This document shows, piece by piece, positions 46,841-58,685 of a DNA stretch of 64,000 nt (positions are counted from its first letter, which is position 1; every line of letters begins with the position of its first letter). The notes below the pieces were generated by a model. It was not told where the DNA came from. It made no database searches and saw only the letters and a list, made by a program, of their open reading frames with translations. Origin of the DNA: Calycina herbarum (lineage: Eukaryota; Ascomycota; Leotiomycetes; Helotiales; Pezizellaceae); contig LLEY01000075.1 of the NCBI GenBank assembly GCA_001414485.1, forward strand, positions 124,001 through 188,000. The letters are read 5' to 3'. Made by a program: the position numbers and the translations under genes.

Positions 46841-47164
46841 ATAGTTATATAACTAATCTCCTATCTCTTCGCTAGTTATACGAAACTATAACGGATTAAA
46901 AAACCGAGTAATAAATCGTACGATTAAGTAAAAGTTTACTTATAAAGATGCTTCTTATATAGATATAGTATATAGGCGTAAGCGTAGACATAAGCGTCTC
47001 GTCGGCGTAGCTTCGGTTTCCAGAGCGACGCGCAAGTCACGTGTATACATATCCTTATCTCTCGTGATCTACTTTTCGACTGAGATTAGATTCAACTTCA
47101 AATCCTCCGATATGGCCCAGTTGAGTGTATCCTTGCACAGAAACCCGCGTGTCCTTGCCCATAG
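46841..47164. repeat. Right remainder of the AT-rich host repeat, then TF promoter
   Basis: The AT-rich DNA of the left flank resumes after the retroelement and ends in a GC-rich patch with TCACGTGTATAC at 47037-47048. The last 100 bp before 47165 are ordinary single-copy sequence serving the regulator gene. Confidence 0.55.
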
Positions 47165-49639
47165 ATGACTTCAAAAGCACCCGCCAAGAGCACTGTTGCC
47201 GGTGGTCAGCAGGATTCCACGGCGTCGTCGAAACCATCCTCATCCCATAATGCTTGGACGAGGAAGGATAGGCCCTGCGATGCATGTCGACGGCGAAAAA
47301 GTAGATGTATCATTCCTCAAGATACAGAAACATGTATAATGTGTCAATCGAGGTCGGAGAAATGTACTTTTGTTCAAAGTCCGCAAAGGAGAAAACGTCG
47401 TCGTTTGGATGATGAAGAGAAAAATGCGGGCACAAAACCACAGTATGTTTTACTTCTTCGAGACTAAGGCTCAGAGGTATAATGTCTAACGTGAACTTAC
47501 TAGATCCCCAGGGTCCGAGAGAAATAGTTAGTCACCCCTCCCCCTTTCCTCTAGCGAGAGCTTGTCTTATTTTCATACCTATATACCGACTTGGAGACTA
47601 ACCACGTGCAGGTATTCACACCAAGCCCCCTATCAACGACTATACGTCTTTGCCTGGTCCGTCGCTTTTAAAACAAACATTGGGCCTCCAAAACAGACAG
47701 CATGGTCAATACCTGGGACAGACCACTGAGTACGACACTCGCCTCATCAATTTATCTCCCTTCAACGGGAGAGGGGAGTACGTCAGCACTCCTGGGACAC
47801 TACGGCGTGTGAGCCCTCAGACTCATTTCATCATGAAGCTCGAAAGTCAGGCTGTGGTCGATGATGAGATTACCCATTTAGACCTGATACATGGCATTGT
47901 CCAACCACATGGTCAGGTATGGTATATCCTACCCCTATTCGTTTACTTGCTAAATTGAAAGGCTTTGGTGGATTTGTACTTTCGAATCGTACATCCCTCT
48001 TTTCCTATAATGTCAGTAACATCTTCTCATTCGTCCCTTCCCTCTCTATATACAATCTAACTAGCTACTAGGCACAAACGAGTCTTTCTGGAAAAGTACG
48101 CTCGAACATACCGAGAGTTCACACCTCCAATTCTTGCGGCTGTGTATATTCTAGCTTTGAACTGGTGGTCTTACAGTCCAGATCTCGTCAATCTTCCTAA
48201 ACCAGATGTACAAAAACTTGAAAACTTGGCACCGAAAATGATGCACGATGTTTTGAATCGACCAAAGCTGTCGACTGTCCAGGCCGGGGTTTTGCTTTTA
48301 CAGCGTCCTGATGGTGATTCTTGGGCTCTGACGGGGCAGCTCATAGCTGTGGCTCAAAACCTCGGTTTGAATCTTGATTGTTCAGAATGGAAAATACCTT
48401 CATGGGAACGTGGACTCAGAAAACGACTTGCCTGGGCCTTGTATATGCAGGACAAATGGGGGGCATTGATTCATGGCCGACCTCCTTTGATCCATAATGA
48501 TGACTGGTCTGTTCGTCCGTTGGAACATTCGGATTTTCCAGAGACCATGGAGGACGACGATGATGAAGAAGGGAGCTCTGAAGTTGAGAAGGGTCGCTTA
48601 ACCTACGTCGCAATGATTTCTCTCACAGAAATTCTCACAGATATCTTGTCAACTTTTTTCACTTTACGAGCGACAGCAGAATTAGAAAAGGGGAAGGAGA
48701 ACGCAACTTTAATTACACTGGAGAAGGCCAAGCCCATTCAGCTCCGCTTGAAGGACTGGCACGCCAAACTGCCACCTTGTCTAGCCATCGGAGAAAACAA
48801 AGCAAGGAAGCTATCTTCTACAGGTGAGTTTCCTATGAATTTCATTGCAGTAATACTGAGTTTGAACAGGCTCTTTACATTTGGCATATTTTGCCGCAGA
48901 AGTAACATTGCACCGTGCAATAATTCGATTCGACACTAGTCATAACGATGAAACTCTGCGTTCGATTACTCGGGCCGCAGCGAAAATGCGCTTCACTTCA
49001 GCCATAGATTTGGTCAACAGGCTAGAGCCAGTTCATTTACAAAGCTTCTGGTACTTTGCCTCCAAAGTCAACCTTGCGATCATAGCTACCTTTGGTAGTC
49101 TTCTATGGGCCACGAGCCAGACCCCCGAAGAGGCGGAATTTTACCGGTCGCGTCTTGCTGAATATCGATGGACTCTAAGAGTCAGCAGTAAAGCCGCCGA
49201 ATTTATGAAATTCACAGTCGGAATGCTAGATTCTAGTAGGGTCTTCATGAAAGACACCGGTTCAAAAAACGGCACCCCAAATACCGCAAAAATAGAAAGA
49301 GATACAGGGAAAGACTCGGATAGTAAGGAGGAACCCCGGCCACTTGCTCCTGAGATTGACATGAATCGAAGTAATCTTGGCAATGGCGTTGATGGGGTAT
49401 CTCCAAGCGTTGGGTACTCGACCGAACCGGAATCGATTGGTTTGAATCTTGGTCAAGAGAGTCTTCCGTTGTGGTCTGATTTTGCTGATTCTGTCAATTT
49501 CGTGTCGGGGAATGTTCAGAATTGGTCTCTGGACCAGTTGTATAATTTTGAAACGATCGAGGGGAGTGATCCTATTGCTGCGAATCCGAGATTTGTGCAG
49601 GAGTATGATGAAAGAAGGAATCACTTTGCTGGGTTTTAG
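47165..49639 (+). CDS. Zn2Cys6 transcription factor with fungal-TF middle homology region
   Basis: Six exons: 47165-47442, 47504-47526, 47612-47916, 47962-48011, 48072-48823 and 48870-49639; 725 aa. The zinc cluster CDACRRRKSRC..CIMC......C has all six Cys (C38, C41, C48, C57, C60, C67) followed by a basic RRKRRR stretch. The Fungal_trans region begins with ALVDLYFRIVHPSFPIMHKRVFLEKY and includes LTGQLIAVAQNLGLNLD and LRKRLAWALYMQDKWGALIHGRPPLI. A 23-nt exon and a 50-nt exon are needed to keep phase. An acidic C-terminal tail (DSVNF to end) may activate. Target genes are unknown. It lies close to the repeat island. Confidence 0.9.
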
Positions 49640-50093
49640 AGACCTGGGAATTAGTGACAGGCATGGCGAGAATGCATGCTCGCTATCGCATCAACTTTTA
49701 CTACGCATTCTCATACACATGTTCGGTCTCCATCGTTTGAGTTCTTTAATCTTATTCGTCTCGGCAAAACGATCAATCGAGATGAGGTTGGTGATTACTC
49801 GAGCTGTTTCGATAAATCACTGGTTTCGACGGCCGCGAAGAGCTTTGGTGACACTTGATGGACGAAAACCGCCAGCCGAGATCTATTGGCGTACATAGGG
49901 CAGGATATTTTGCCCAACATTTAGGACCGATTATTTCCGAGGAGCATGGGGAAGAAAATACAATGACCTTGAAAATAGTCAACAATGGTAACAAGAATTC
50001 AGAACAATGCTTGTTGGGTCAATTGCTCTACGATATATTTCCGAAGCTTTACAATCGCTTCCATAATACAAGTCAGACATCAACTCTGTCCCC
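49640..50093. other. Convergent 3' intergenic region
   Basis: Shared 3' flanks of the zinc-cluster regulator (plus) and the AAA ATPase (minus). No gene seen. Confidence 0.5.
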
Positions 50094-52558
50094 TCAAAGC
50101 AAAGAGTCATCTCCTCTGTCGCCCTTGTTATCCTCGCTGACAGTCGACAAGTACTTTTTGAAGTTATCACTCATCTCTACAACCTTTTCAAAATGATCCT
50201 GTCTTAACTCGATCTCCAAAGCTTTCTTGTCCTCACCTTGGTCATCCTTGATCATCTTCTCCCGGTTCGAGACCTTCTGCATAGCTTCGTACTCGGCAAG
50301 TGCGACAGCAGTCTGGAAAGCATTTCTGATTTCACGACCGTTCCAATCGATGTCTTTTAGGACATCGTCGGAAAGAATATATCTCTTCGCGCCAGCTTTG
50401 ACGTTCACTTCATCTCCACGCTCAGTCTCAAGCTTCTTGAAGAATTGAAGCCAGATTCTCTTTCTTCCTTCGGCATCGAGTGGCTTGTACCCAATGTAGA
50501 CATGAATTCTGCTGAAGAACGCGGGATCGAAGTGTCCAACACGGTTGGTGGTCAAGAAAAGGATACCTCTGTAGTATTCCATAGCTCTCAGGAAGACGGA
50601 TACCAAACCGTTACGGGTCAGCTCGTTGACTTCACGACGCTCGAGGTATACATCAGCTTCGTCGATCAACATGACAGCTCCCCAGATCTCGGCAAGCTTG
50701 AACCATTTCGATAAACTGTCCTCAACAGTAACTTCATCTGTACCGATATCTCCACAAGTCAAACTCAAAAGAGGACGAGACGTGAATTCCGCGACACATT
50801 CTGCGGTAAAGGTCTTTCCGGCACCTGGAGGACCGTGGAGGAGGAAAATTTGACCTTCTCCCTTGTTTGGAATGGGATCTGCACTCCAAGTTGCTTCAGG
50901 CTTGTTGTTCTTCTTGTTTCGGGAGGAGCTGTATTTGTGGACGAGCGCCTTGATGAGCTCTTGCTTGTCTGAGGGAAGGACAAGGTTGGAAATAGCTTCG
51001 GTCTTGATCTTTGGTTCGCGGCAGTAATCGACATCGAGTGCTTGCCACTTCTTGGATTTCAAGTCGAATCCCATTATTCTTCTTGGGAAAAGGAAATATC
51101 TGTGGCGATCCTCTACTCCATCTTCCCTCTTAATGAGATCTGGGGTCTCGCGAGGATCGATGTTCTCGTATGTACCCCATTTTGTGTTTACGGATGCTGC
51201 TCGTCGCTTATCCATGCATTCGTCACAGCTACAATCGTAGTGCAAATCAGCAAGAATGCCAGAGTTGTCATCGTCGACATCAAAATTTGGCGCAGGGTGA
51301 ACACTCGTCTCATTCCAATCGGCATAGGTGTAGAAGCTTCCTTGGTCGACGACAACTCGCCCTTCATGGAATCTCTTTGGCTTCTTGTCGGCTGCCATAC
51401 TGTATCCTTTGTAATCCATTTGCTTCCCCTTCAAGAGGTCGTAGAACTTCTCTCCTCGCTCCTCAAGCTTCTTGCGAGGAGAAAGCTCGGAATTTCCGTC
51501 CAAGAATTTTGACGGGAAAACCTTCAAGGACATAATTTCTCGCTCGCCCTCATAAGGAGCAATGGTGACTTCATGGCGCCGACGTCCGACAACCCGTCCA
51601 TCGAAATCAAGATACCACATGGTAACTTTCAGAGCTGCGAGTTGACCGTACTTGATATTTTCGGTGGTTGGTCCGCAAGATTGAACGACGAAGCCTCCTC
51701 TCTGCTCATCGATCGTTGCATAGACATCCATTCCTGGCTTGAACAACATCCACAGCATCTCGAATGTTGCCACTGGTGTAGGCTTCACATATCGTTGATC
51801 TTCTTCGAGAATCTTGTCTCCCAAGTTATCCTCGAGATACTTTTGCAGGACAGAAATGTGATGGAATGTCTCAGCATCATCACAGTTCTCCTTGTATGCT
51901 TGGAGTTCCTCTCGATGGTGGACGAGGATGCTGAATGGCTCTTTGATGGTGATGGTGTCGCCGAGCAAACTTTGCCCTGGATAATAGTCCACGATGGCCC
52001 TCAATGCTTTGATGATTAACTCGGAATGAATGATGATTTCCTTCTCTTCCATGGACTTCTCGTCGAAAGACTCGTTTCCGTCGTCGTCTTTCTTCTCAGC
52101 CTGTTCGAGGGTCTTGCTTCCAACACCCCCTCTCTTGTAGATACTGGGGAACCAAACAGCGACACTGTACAGAACTTCAATAATTGGAGTTCCGCCATCT
52201 GCATATCTAAATCTGTTATCAGTATTGAAACCTTTCAATTTTGAGAAGGAGGAACTTACGCTGTCTTCTTGAGCTTGTATGGAGCGTCAAGAATCTTGGT
52301 TCCTTTGATCTCACCAGAGAAATCTTTGTACTGGACTTTATAAACGATTTCGGGACAATCTTTCGCATCTTTTGAAGCGGTCTGTTCGCTGCTTGCTGCT
52401 GTCTGGACTGTGCCGGCTGTACTCTCTTTTCCATCGACCAAAACATATTTACTTCCCTCCTCACCCTGCTTACCGGAAGCGGGGGCGTCTGAAGTCATGG
52501 TTTCTTTTCTTGGGTCGGTTCTTGCTGGAGGATTGAAGGATTGGAGGAGGCTATCCAT
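50094..52558 (-). CDS. AAA+ ATPase with fungal DUF7025-type N-terminal region
   Basis: Exons 52558-52260 and 52206-50094, 53-bp intron; 803 aa. The start is the ATG at 52558 (a longer frame begins only with TTG). The N-terminal 100 residues are low-complexity. The middle region has GDTITIKEPFSILVHHREEL, LWMLFKPGMDVYA and WYLDFDGRVVGRRRHE, matching the uncharacterised domain that precedes the ATPase in this fungal family. The AAA core has Walker A LLHGPPGAGKTFTAE, Walker B VMLIDEADVYLE, and FLTTNRVGHFDPAFFSRIH as sensor 1/arginine-finger region. These ATPases remodel proteins. The exact client is unknown. The C-tail is charged. Confidence 0.92.
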
Positions 52559-53135
52559 AGAAGGGATGGATAGAATGGTACAGGTGTGTGTGAGTGTCAC
52601 TTGAGATACAGACAAAACAGTGCGAATTCATGATTATATATCTCTCAACTTTATACTATAATCCTTTGATCTCCGAAAGGAGTCATTCGGTATGGTAGTA
52701 CCTACGGCGTGGTGCATCCAGCTGAAAATCAATTATGCATCCTCACCTAAAGCTTTCTCCAAGTTTCACACAGAAACAAGCTTATAATTGGGTGAAGATA
52801 GCGAAATGTACTCCTGATTGGGTACGGGTACGTGAGAAACTTGGTGTCGCGAGGTTAATTGGTGGTGTCGTAGGGGCTGACGTTAAAGTTGCGGGATGTT
52901 GTGGCGGTGAGTCAGACTGGAAAGCCCGTATGGCGGGGTGGGGTGTCAGGGCGGGGCTGTTGCCTGTCACTGCACTGCCTAGCGATGGATCTTGAAAGTG
53001 GCATCGAGTACTTAATGCTTACAGCGGGGACTCAGCCCCCTTCCCCGCGGTCTCGCTTCCGACAGGAGGAAGCTCTAATTTTGCCCCTCAATTTATAATC
53101 AACATGATTTTGACTGCAGTTCAAGAGATAATTCT
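52559..53135. other. Intergenic region, no gene seen
   Basis: Upstream of the AAA ATPase. GC-rich around 52830-53080 with short frames lacking coding character. Confidence 0.45.
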
Positions 53136-54406
53136 TTAGAAAGTCGGAGATTCTATCTTCGCCAATGTCGCAATCGAAACCAAAATCTCGAAACTTTTCC
53201 TTTTTTCTTGCTCAACTTCTCCTTCCGCCACTTGTTGTACCGCTGATCTTCTCTTAAACTCTGCATGAGCTTTCTTGATATATTGATCCGCTACTCGAAA
53301 GTCGTGTTCTATCATATCCGAGAGTCTTCTAAATATTGTCCCCGGGTGTTCTCTCCTATAAATATCGAATGATACAGCTTATAAATCATCAGTTCTCGTG
53401 AATTGCAAAAGCTTTTAGAATATCATATCCCGCATTCTATAATGTGAAATTTGATACTCATAGTTATCTTGCATATTGTTCCATTCTTTTGATGCTATTT
53501 CAATGTACTTCTTTACAGTTCGCTTTCTCGAAGCTTCCAAATGTCTGATATCCTTGAAGGACGTGGTTGGGTGATCGTCTTAGTATACTTCGAATGCTAG
53601 AATCATTAAACACTCTAAGTAAAACGGGTGTGAAGGATTCTTACCACGATTTCGTATACTAGGAAACTTCCTCGCATGTGCATCTTGTAGAGCCTTTTCA
53701 AGGGCTTCCATTGCACGATAAGCTACCATCCCCTATTTTATTTTACTACTCAAAGAATCCTCATCATCTAGAATTCGTGGGGATTGAGTTCTTGTATCTC
53801 TCTTAATAGGGTATGCCGAAATAATCTCTCGCTTAGTAGATTGCACCAATTTAACTAAGAGTACTAAGTTGATGACGATAATAAATGGTGTAAGACAAGG
53901 AACACCCAGAAGTACTTCTCCTAGGGCCTTCTTCTTTTAGAAACTGTATAAAACAATTAGAATAATTAGAGATGTTATCCAAAAGGATTTAGAAGAATGT
54001 CAAGGTCTACCTCTTCAATACAGGCTCGGATACTGTGAAGAATCTCTTGAGTAATAAGACCATAGAAGTATGAAGAGAAACAAACGATAAGTAGTACTGT
54101 TTGTAGATAACTACAAATAGCTCGGAAAAGAGAAAACAATCCCTTTCTCTTCAATAAGCCCAGTAACCCTGGCCTAACCAGCAATGAGATATTATACTGT
54201 ACTTGTGTACGGACTTTATACATCGGATCAAGACCCTTTGGCTTCTTATCCTTTTTGAATTCCTCTGAGCTCCAGAGCTAGAAGTGAGACTAATCATTTC
54301 TGATGGTCTTGGCCCCTAGTGCGACCGCGCGACCCTCCACCTTAACTTTGTAGCTTCGTTTAATCTAGGTTACGTACTAGTCGCAACCAATTATTTTCTT
54401 TGACAT
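53136..54406 (-). pseudogene. Decayed multi-pass membrane protein gene with in-frame TAGs
   Basis: The minus strand reads as protein-like segments separated by TAG codons and likely introns. From a possible ATG at 54406: YKVKVEGRAVALGAKTIRND, TAG, SHF, TAG, LWSSEEFKKDKKPKGLD, then membrane segments (RAICSYLQTVLLIVCFSSYF, PCLTPFIIVINLVLLVKLV). These are followed by a soluble helical part (GMVAYRAMEALEKALQDAHA, DDHPTTSFKDIRHLEASRKR, REHPGTIFRRLSDMIEHDF) ending at a TAA at 53136. At least five in-frame TAG codons occur, near 54378, 54366, 54294, 54282 and 53733. All are explicable by C-to-T or G-to-A change at Gln or Trp codons. The family is not recognised. Confidence 0.6.
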
Positions 54407-54568
54407 CGTTATATCTAAATGTTTTATTAAAAGTTCATACTTTCTGGAACCTGTCATACACATATATATGCTTGCAAGCAAAACATCACGGTTGGAGAAT
54501 TCAATTCAGCATACGACCGCATCACGGCAAAATTCATCACAGCAGGAAACAAAATACTCTACTGCGCA

Positions 54569-54760
54569 ATGACCACAGAAGAAGCCACGACAGATGACCT
54601 GATAAAAGCTATTTTCTACCCCCTCGTTATTATATCGTCAATTGTTATTGGCTGGGCCATGGGTAGACGTGGCCGTGACGATAAAATCATTGATGATCTT
54701 AACAAGCTTGAGTACGAAGGCCGCGAAGAGCCGGATGAGAAAAGGGGTGCATATGTATGA
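54569..54760 (+). CDS. Possible small single-pass membrane protein or terminal exon (63 aa)
   Basis: The frame from ATG 54569 has one clear helix (AIFYPLVIISSIVIGWAMG) followed by RRGRDDKIIDDLNKLEYE, a positive-inside pattern. The frame continues upstream to 54431 with plausible residues (CKQNITVGEFNSAYDRITAK) and an AG acceptor-like site, so it may be the last exon of a longer, unresolved or broken gene. No family is recognised. Confidence 0.35.
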   Translation: MTTEEATTDDLIKAIFYPLVIISSIVIGWAMGRRGRDDKIIDDLNKLEYEGREEPDEKRGAYV

Positions 54761-55158
54761 TTTCCACCTCCAGTTTGTTTCGCAGTACGTACTGATGAAG
54801 AAATATAGATTCGAAAACTCCATGAGCTCGATATTGAGAATGAGAATCAAGTCAAGCTTTTCTTCACTGCGCTGAAATGTTTGGACGATTGATATGGGTC
54901 ACGAGATTATGCACAGGGTAAATCACATCCTCTCACCAATCTCTCAGTAAAGTGCAAGTTACTAAGCTTCGAAACTCACAGGCCGATTAGTAACAAGCAA
55001 ATGGAATGGTTTGGAAATTTGTCAAAAAGGATACTACAGGCATCCTATTCGACCATCGCCAAGCGAAGGGGCGGCTCGCTAAATTCTCCTATTCGCTAAG
55101 TTTCACACAATTTCAACCCAGTGAGCTGAATAGGGAAATATCGATTTAATTATAGGTT

Positions 55159-55363
55159 CCCGACTCGCGATAGAGAATAAAAGTGGCAGTTCCACTCTTC
55201 AGGTACAATTTGAAGATAACATGACCTCTGAGACAATTGAGTTCAATTGTTCCAACGATCTAGGACAAATTGATCCAAACGTTTAGATTGATTACTTTGA
55301 TTGCTCTAGATAGTTGGAACAACCAGAGTTACTGCCGCTTTTATATTCCGTATCGCGGGTGAC
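55159..55363. mobile_element. GGCAGTAA-type MITE, diverged copy
   Basis: Left end CCCGACTCGCGATAGAGAAT + AAAAGTGGCAGT. The right end ACTGCCGCTTTTATATTCCG + TATCGCGGGT is its near complement. The AAAAGYGGCAGT core is the same as in the copies at 33.3 and 37.5 kb, but the outer 20 bp differ. The interior keeps GGAACAA / TTGTTCC units. Confidence 0.65.
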
Positions 55364-55476
55364 TGAATGGTGTTATAATCCCTGCAAATAAACCTCAGCC
55401 GCAACTCATAAGAAAGGTAATTCAAAGCGATAAAAAACCCAAACTTTCTCTCTAAGAATTATTTAGCACTGCCAAT

Positions 55477-56944
55477 ATGGCTGTATGTGCGTTCAGCACC
55501 CACAGAAGAGATCGTTTCTTCAACGACTGCTCCTGGGAACTACCAAACAGCACGGTGATTTATTACAACTACACAAACCCAAGCCAACAAAACTGTAACT
55601 GCGTCTGTCCCTTCGAGGGGGACCCAGATATTGCTGGACCTGGGGTAAGCATTTAGTCTGCTGTGTTACTATACTTTTGCTGACAAGCCCTAGGTTGTTA
55701 CAGGGTTCGTTGTAACCGCTTGGATCACGTGTTTCGTCGCAGTAATTGATGTATACTGCAGACTGTCGAAGACCTTTCTGGAAAGGATTTCCAAAGAGGG
55801 AGAGAATAACTCCGAGGAGCTGTTTCAGAAACAAGTAGACCGGTTCAGGAAGCTTCACCCAAGTATTCAATGGCTTGTGGACATACTACACATCCCAGGA
55901 GCCGCAGCTCTCGTTCTCAGTTTATTTCGACAGAGTCATTCACGAACACGCTATACCGCGAAGGCCTCCCTCGATATCTTATGTGACATCCAAGTCGTCA
56001 CCTCAACTGCAATATGCATCGCGGGGTTCATCCAGCTCCAAACCATGACCTATCACCAGCAATTCGTCATCGAATACTGTTGGCTTACTCTCAACTCATT
56101 CTGGGCAGGCAGAACGGGGCAGGTCGATAGAACTGAAGGCAAAACAGACTGGTACTACTGGACCCGAACGGTTGTAATATTTATTACCGTCACTCTATTC
56201 TCTGTATTCCAAGCAATTGTTATTCCACGCCAAGTGGAAGGGAACTGGAATCCAGTGGAAAGCAGGAAGTGTTATATAACACATGATGAATCCGCGGATA
56301 ACCAGCAGTATATGTGGATGGCAGGCTCCTTCTTTTATGCTGTATATCTGTTCCTAGAGATGATATCTGGACTGGTGGGTTTCTTTGGCCATCGAGTTGG
56401 CGACGGAAATGAAACCTGGATGGAGGAAGTTTTTATAAGGGTCAGGAGAAAAGATAAGAGACTCCAAGAACGATACAAAATGTGGGTTTTTTGGTCACTC
56501 AACCGAACTGATACCCAACATGAACTTTGGTTGGATAACTACGAATCAAGCCAACAAGTTATCACACGCCGTTTCCCCAAGGGTGTGCACTACCCCCTGA
56601 AAGCATTGCTTTATCTACCACTTAGAATCTGGTGGGCTGGCCATCAATTTCTAGCACTTTGGTCGTGGGGTGATTCGGAATCTACCCTCCTCGTTGCGGC
56701 ATATGTTGGTTTTGCAGCGTGGGATACATATGACATTATCGACATGAAGATTTCTAACAAGCACTTGGTGAAAGATGAAGCAAGCTGGGGGTTTGGACAG
56801 GTGCTCCCGGTAATATTGCTACTGCTGATATTTTTGAATGTTTTTGATGCGATTGATGGTAAGTGGTGAAACTTCCTCTAGTACCGCGATTAAGTGTTTA
56901 ACATATTGATAGAATCCTTAAAACACAAGGAAGGACGAACATAG
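55477..56944 (+). CDS. Fungal multi-pass membrane protein with Cys-rich N-terminus
   Basis: Exons 55477-55644, 55694-56858 and 56913-56944; 454 aa. A Cys-rich segment with likely N-glycosylation sites (NSTV, NYTN) and NCNCVCPFEGDPDIAGPG precedes the first helix VVTGFVVTAWITCFVAVIDV. About six more helices follow (IPGAAALVLSLF, VVTSTAICIAGFI, VVIFITVTLFSVFQAIV, FFYAVYLFLEMISGLVGFF, LLVAAYVGFAAWD, VLPVILLLLIFLNVF). The last small exon is inferred from a GTAAGTGG donor; without it the protein ends GKW at 56869. DPDIAGxGV-type N-termini mark an uncharacterised fungal membrane family. No catalytic motif is seen. It is the only intact gene in this eroded stretch. Confidence 0.78.
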
Positions 56945-57661
56945 AAGAGTCTTGCTTATTATAATCGTCGTTGAAAAAATAGTTCTATCAAGTTTTCTCA
57001 TTCTCCCAGAATATTTGCCACAATAGAAGGAAGGGTGAGTCTGTTCGCGAATGGAGCAGGCTGTAACAGGACAGTAAAAGGGTTTTTTTTTTGAGATTGA
57101 GCAGTTATTTCAATTGTAAATATGTTCATATACCACGTTCTCTGCAGTTTTGAAGCACATCTTCTTTTTTTTTGTGTAGAACTAACGAAACCATTTTGAA
57201 ACAGATTGTTGGAATTATCTACCAACATGGCAACATTGGTGACCCACGCAATACATTGCTCAGAGGATAGCACTTGGGAATAGAGATAGCTTTCTATAGC
57301 AGGAAGTAAAATTGGGTTGTAGATTTCCATGTGGCTCTACGGGCTACGGGCGTTCTCTACCAATTGTAGAATTAAATGGAGCACATATATATATGGATTG
57401 AAAGTGATCTTCGCTCTGTAATTCGACCAAACGGAGTAACAAGAAAATTTCCAGAGCACGTAAATTCTGGAAAGACTAACCAGAAGGAAAATAATAATTC
57501 CAGAATTGTTCCCCATACCCTACGAACGTCATTTCCACTTAAGATTGGCATCGACTCCATTACACAGTCTCAGGTCACACACCTCCACAAAATCCCCTTT
57601 TAAAAAAAAGAAGAGAACAAGTCATAGGCGAGATAGCCCAAAAACGAATACGTGATATGAC
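56945..57661. other. Intergenic region, no gene seen
   Basis: A/T-rich with short poly-T and poly-A runs (around 57083, 57165 and 57600). Nothing recognised. Confidence 0.45.
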
Positions 57662-58685
57662 CTAAGGAGCTGTCCTTTCATGGTCCTGGCTTCCGCTTCC
57701 AGAAGTTCCAGTTTTATTAGAAGCGACAGCCATTGTGACTGATCCGAGCTCCGGATCACTGAGTTGAGCGTAGGGAGCCTTGTTAGGTTCCACGCCACCA
57801 GGAGCTGTTGTCGAGCGAGCTGTTAATGTCATGTCCCAGTCTGGTCTGTACTTCTTCTTTTCCTTTCGGGTATGACGCATTCTGTGAGAGTCCTGCTCAC
57901 TGTTTGGAGACGGTAGATCTAACTGTGGTGTTGGTTTGTTTCGGGAAAGAGAATCACCGAGTTTGGCGAAAATCGGTCGTGCGAGGGGATAAATGCTAGG
58001 CAAGCAAGCACATATGATTCCCACATAAAGCTCAAGTGATGACCACATATAGATAGGGACAGCATCAACTATTAATTTACGGTCAGGCTAACATGTTTGC
58101 GGTTGGTATGGAGTTTGTTGCAAAAATGCTTTTGAATTGTGCCTCAAACCTCTTAAATAGAGGAAGAGAAAGGATGTATTTATATACAAATTTACAATTC
58201 TAGAATGTTCTAGATCACGTGTTACTGATTCTAAGCGATTCCAGCAACAGAGTTTAAGTACTTACCTGTAGAATTTACTGAAACTGTAAACTTGGGTATT
58301 GGCTGTGAGCCTAACAATGCTGAGGGCAATGGTTCTTTTTGAGGTAACGGGTTAGTTGAGCTCAAGACAGGTAATAAAACTTGGCCGATGGTAATACTAA
58401 CAAGGATCCAATAGCAAACATAATGAATATCGCAATTTTCTTCTTTGCTTCGAGTCGAAGGCGTCTCAGATAGAAGAAGGGTAAACACAGAAGAACAAGA
58501 TCCTCCACAAGATCAATAACCCCTATAGACCATGCTACGAACTGAGAGCTGATGTATGTTCCGTAGTGCTCTCCGTCCCATTGGGTCCAAAAGTAACTTA
58601 CAGGTTTGCATTGAAAAATGGAGATGAGGAACCAAGTAAGCCATATTACGAGATTGATGACGAAAACGGCCCAGAGTGGCTGCTT
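57662..58685 (-). pseudogene. 5'-truncated SAT4/PTH11-like (fungal rhodopsin family) membrane protein
   Basis: Three recognisable exons. First, about 58685-58402: LWAVFVINLVIWLTWFL, FQCKPVSYFWTQWDGEHYG, VIDLVEDLVLLCLPFF, LRRLRLEAKKKIAIFIMFAIGS. Second, 58334-58266: IALSIVRLTANTQVYSFSKFYR. Third, about 58087-57662: VPIYMWSSLELYVGIICACLPSIYPL plus a polar tail. This order and CKPVSYFW, LELYVGIICACLP are signatures of the SAT4 family. The N-terminal helices are missing: the frame upstream of 58685 hits a TAA and no earlier exon is found. Exons 2 and 3 do not match in phase with any normal acceptor. Hence probably a broken gene. Confidence 0.6.
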
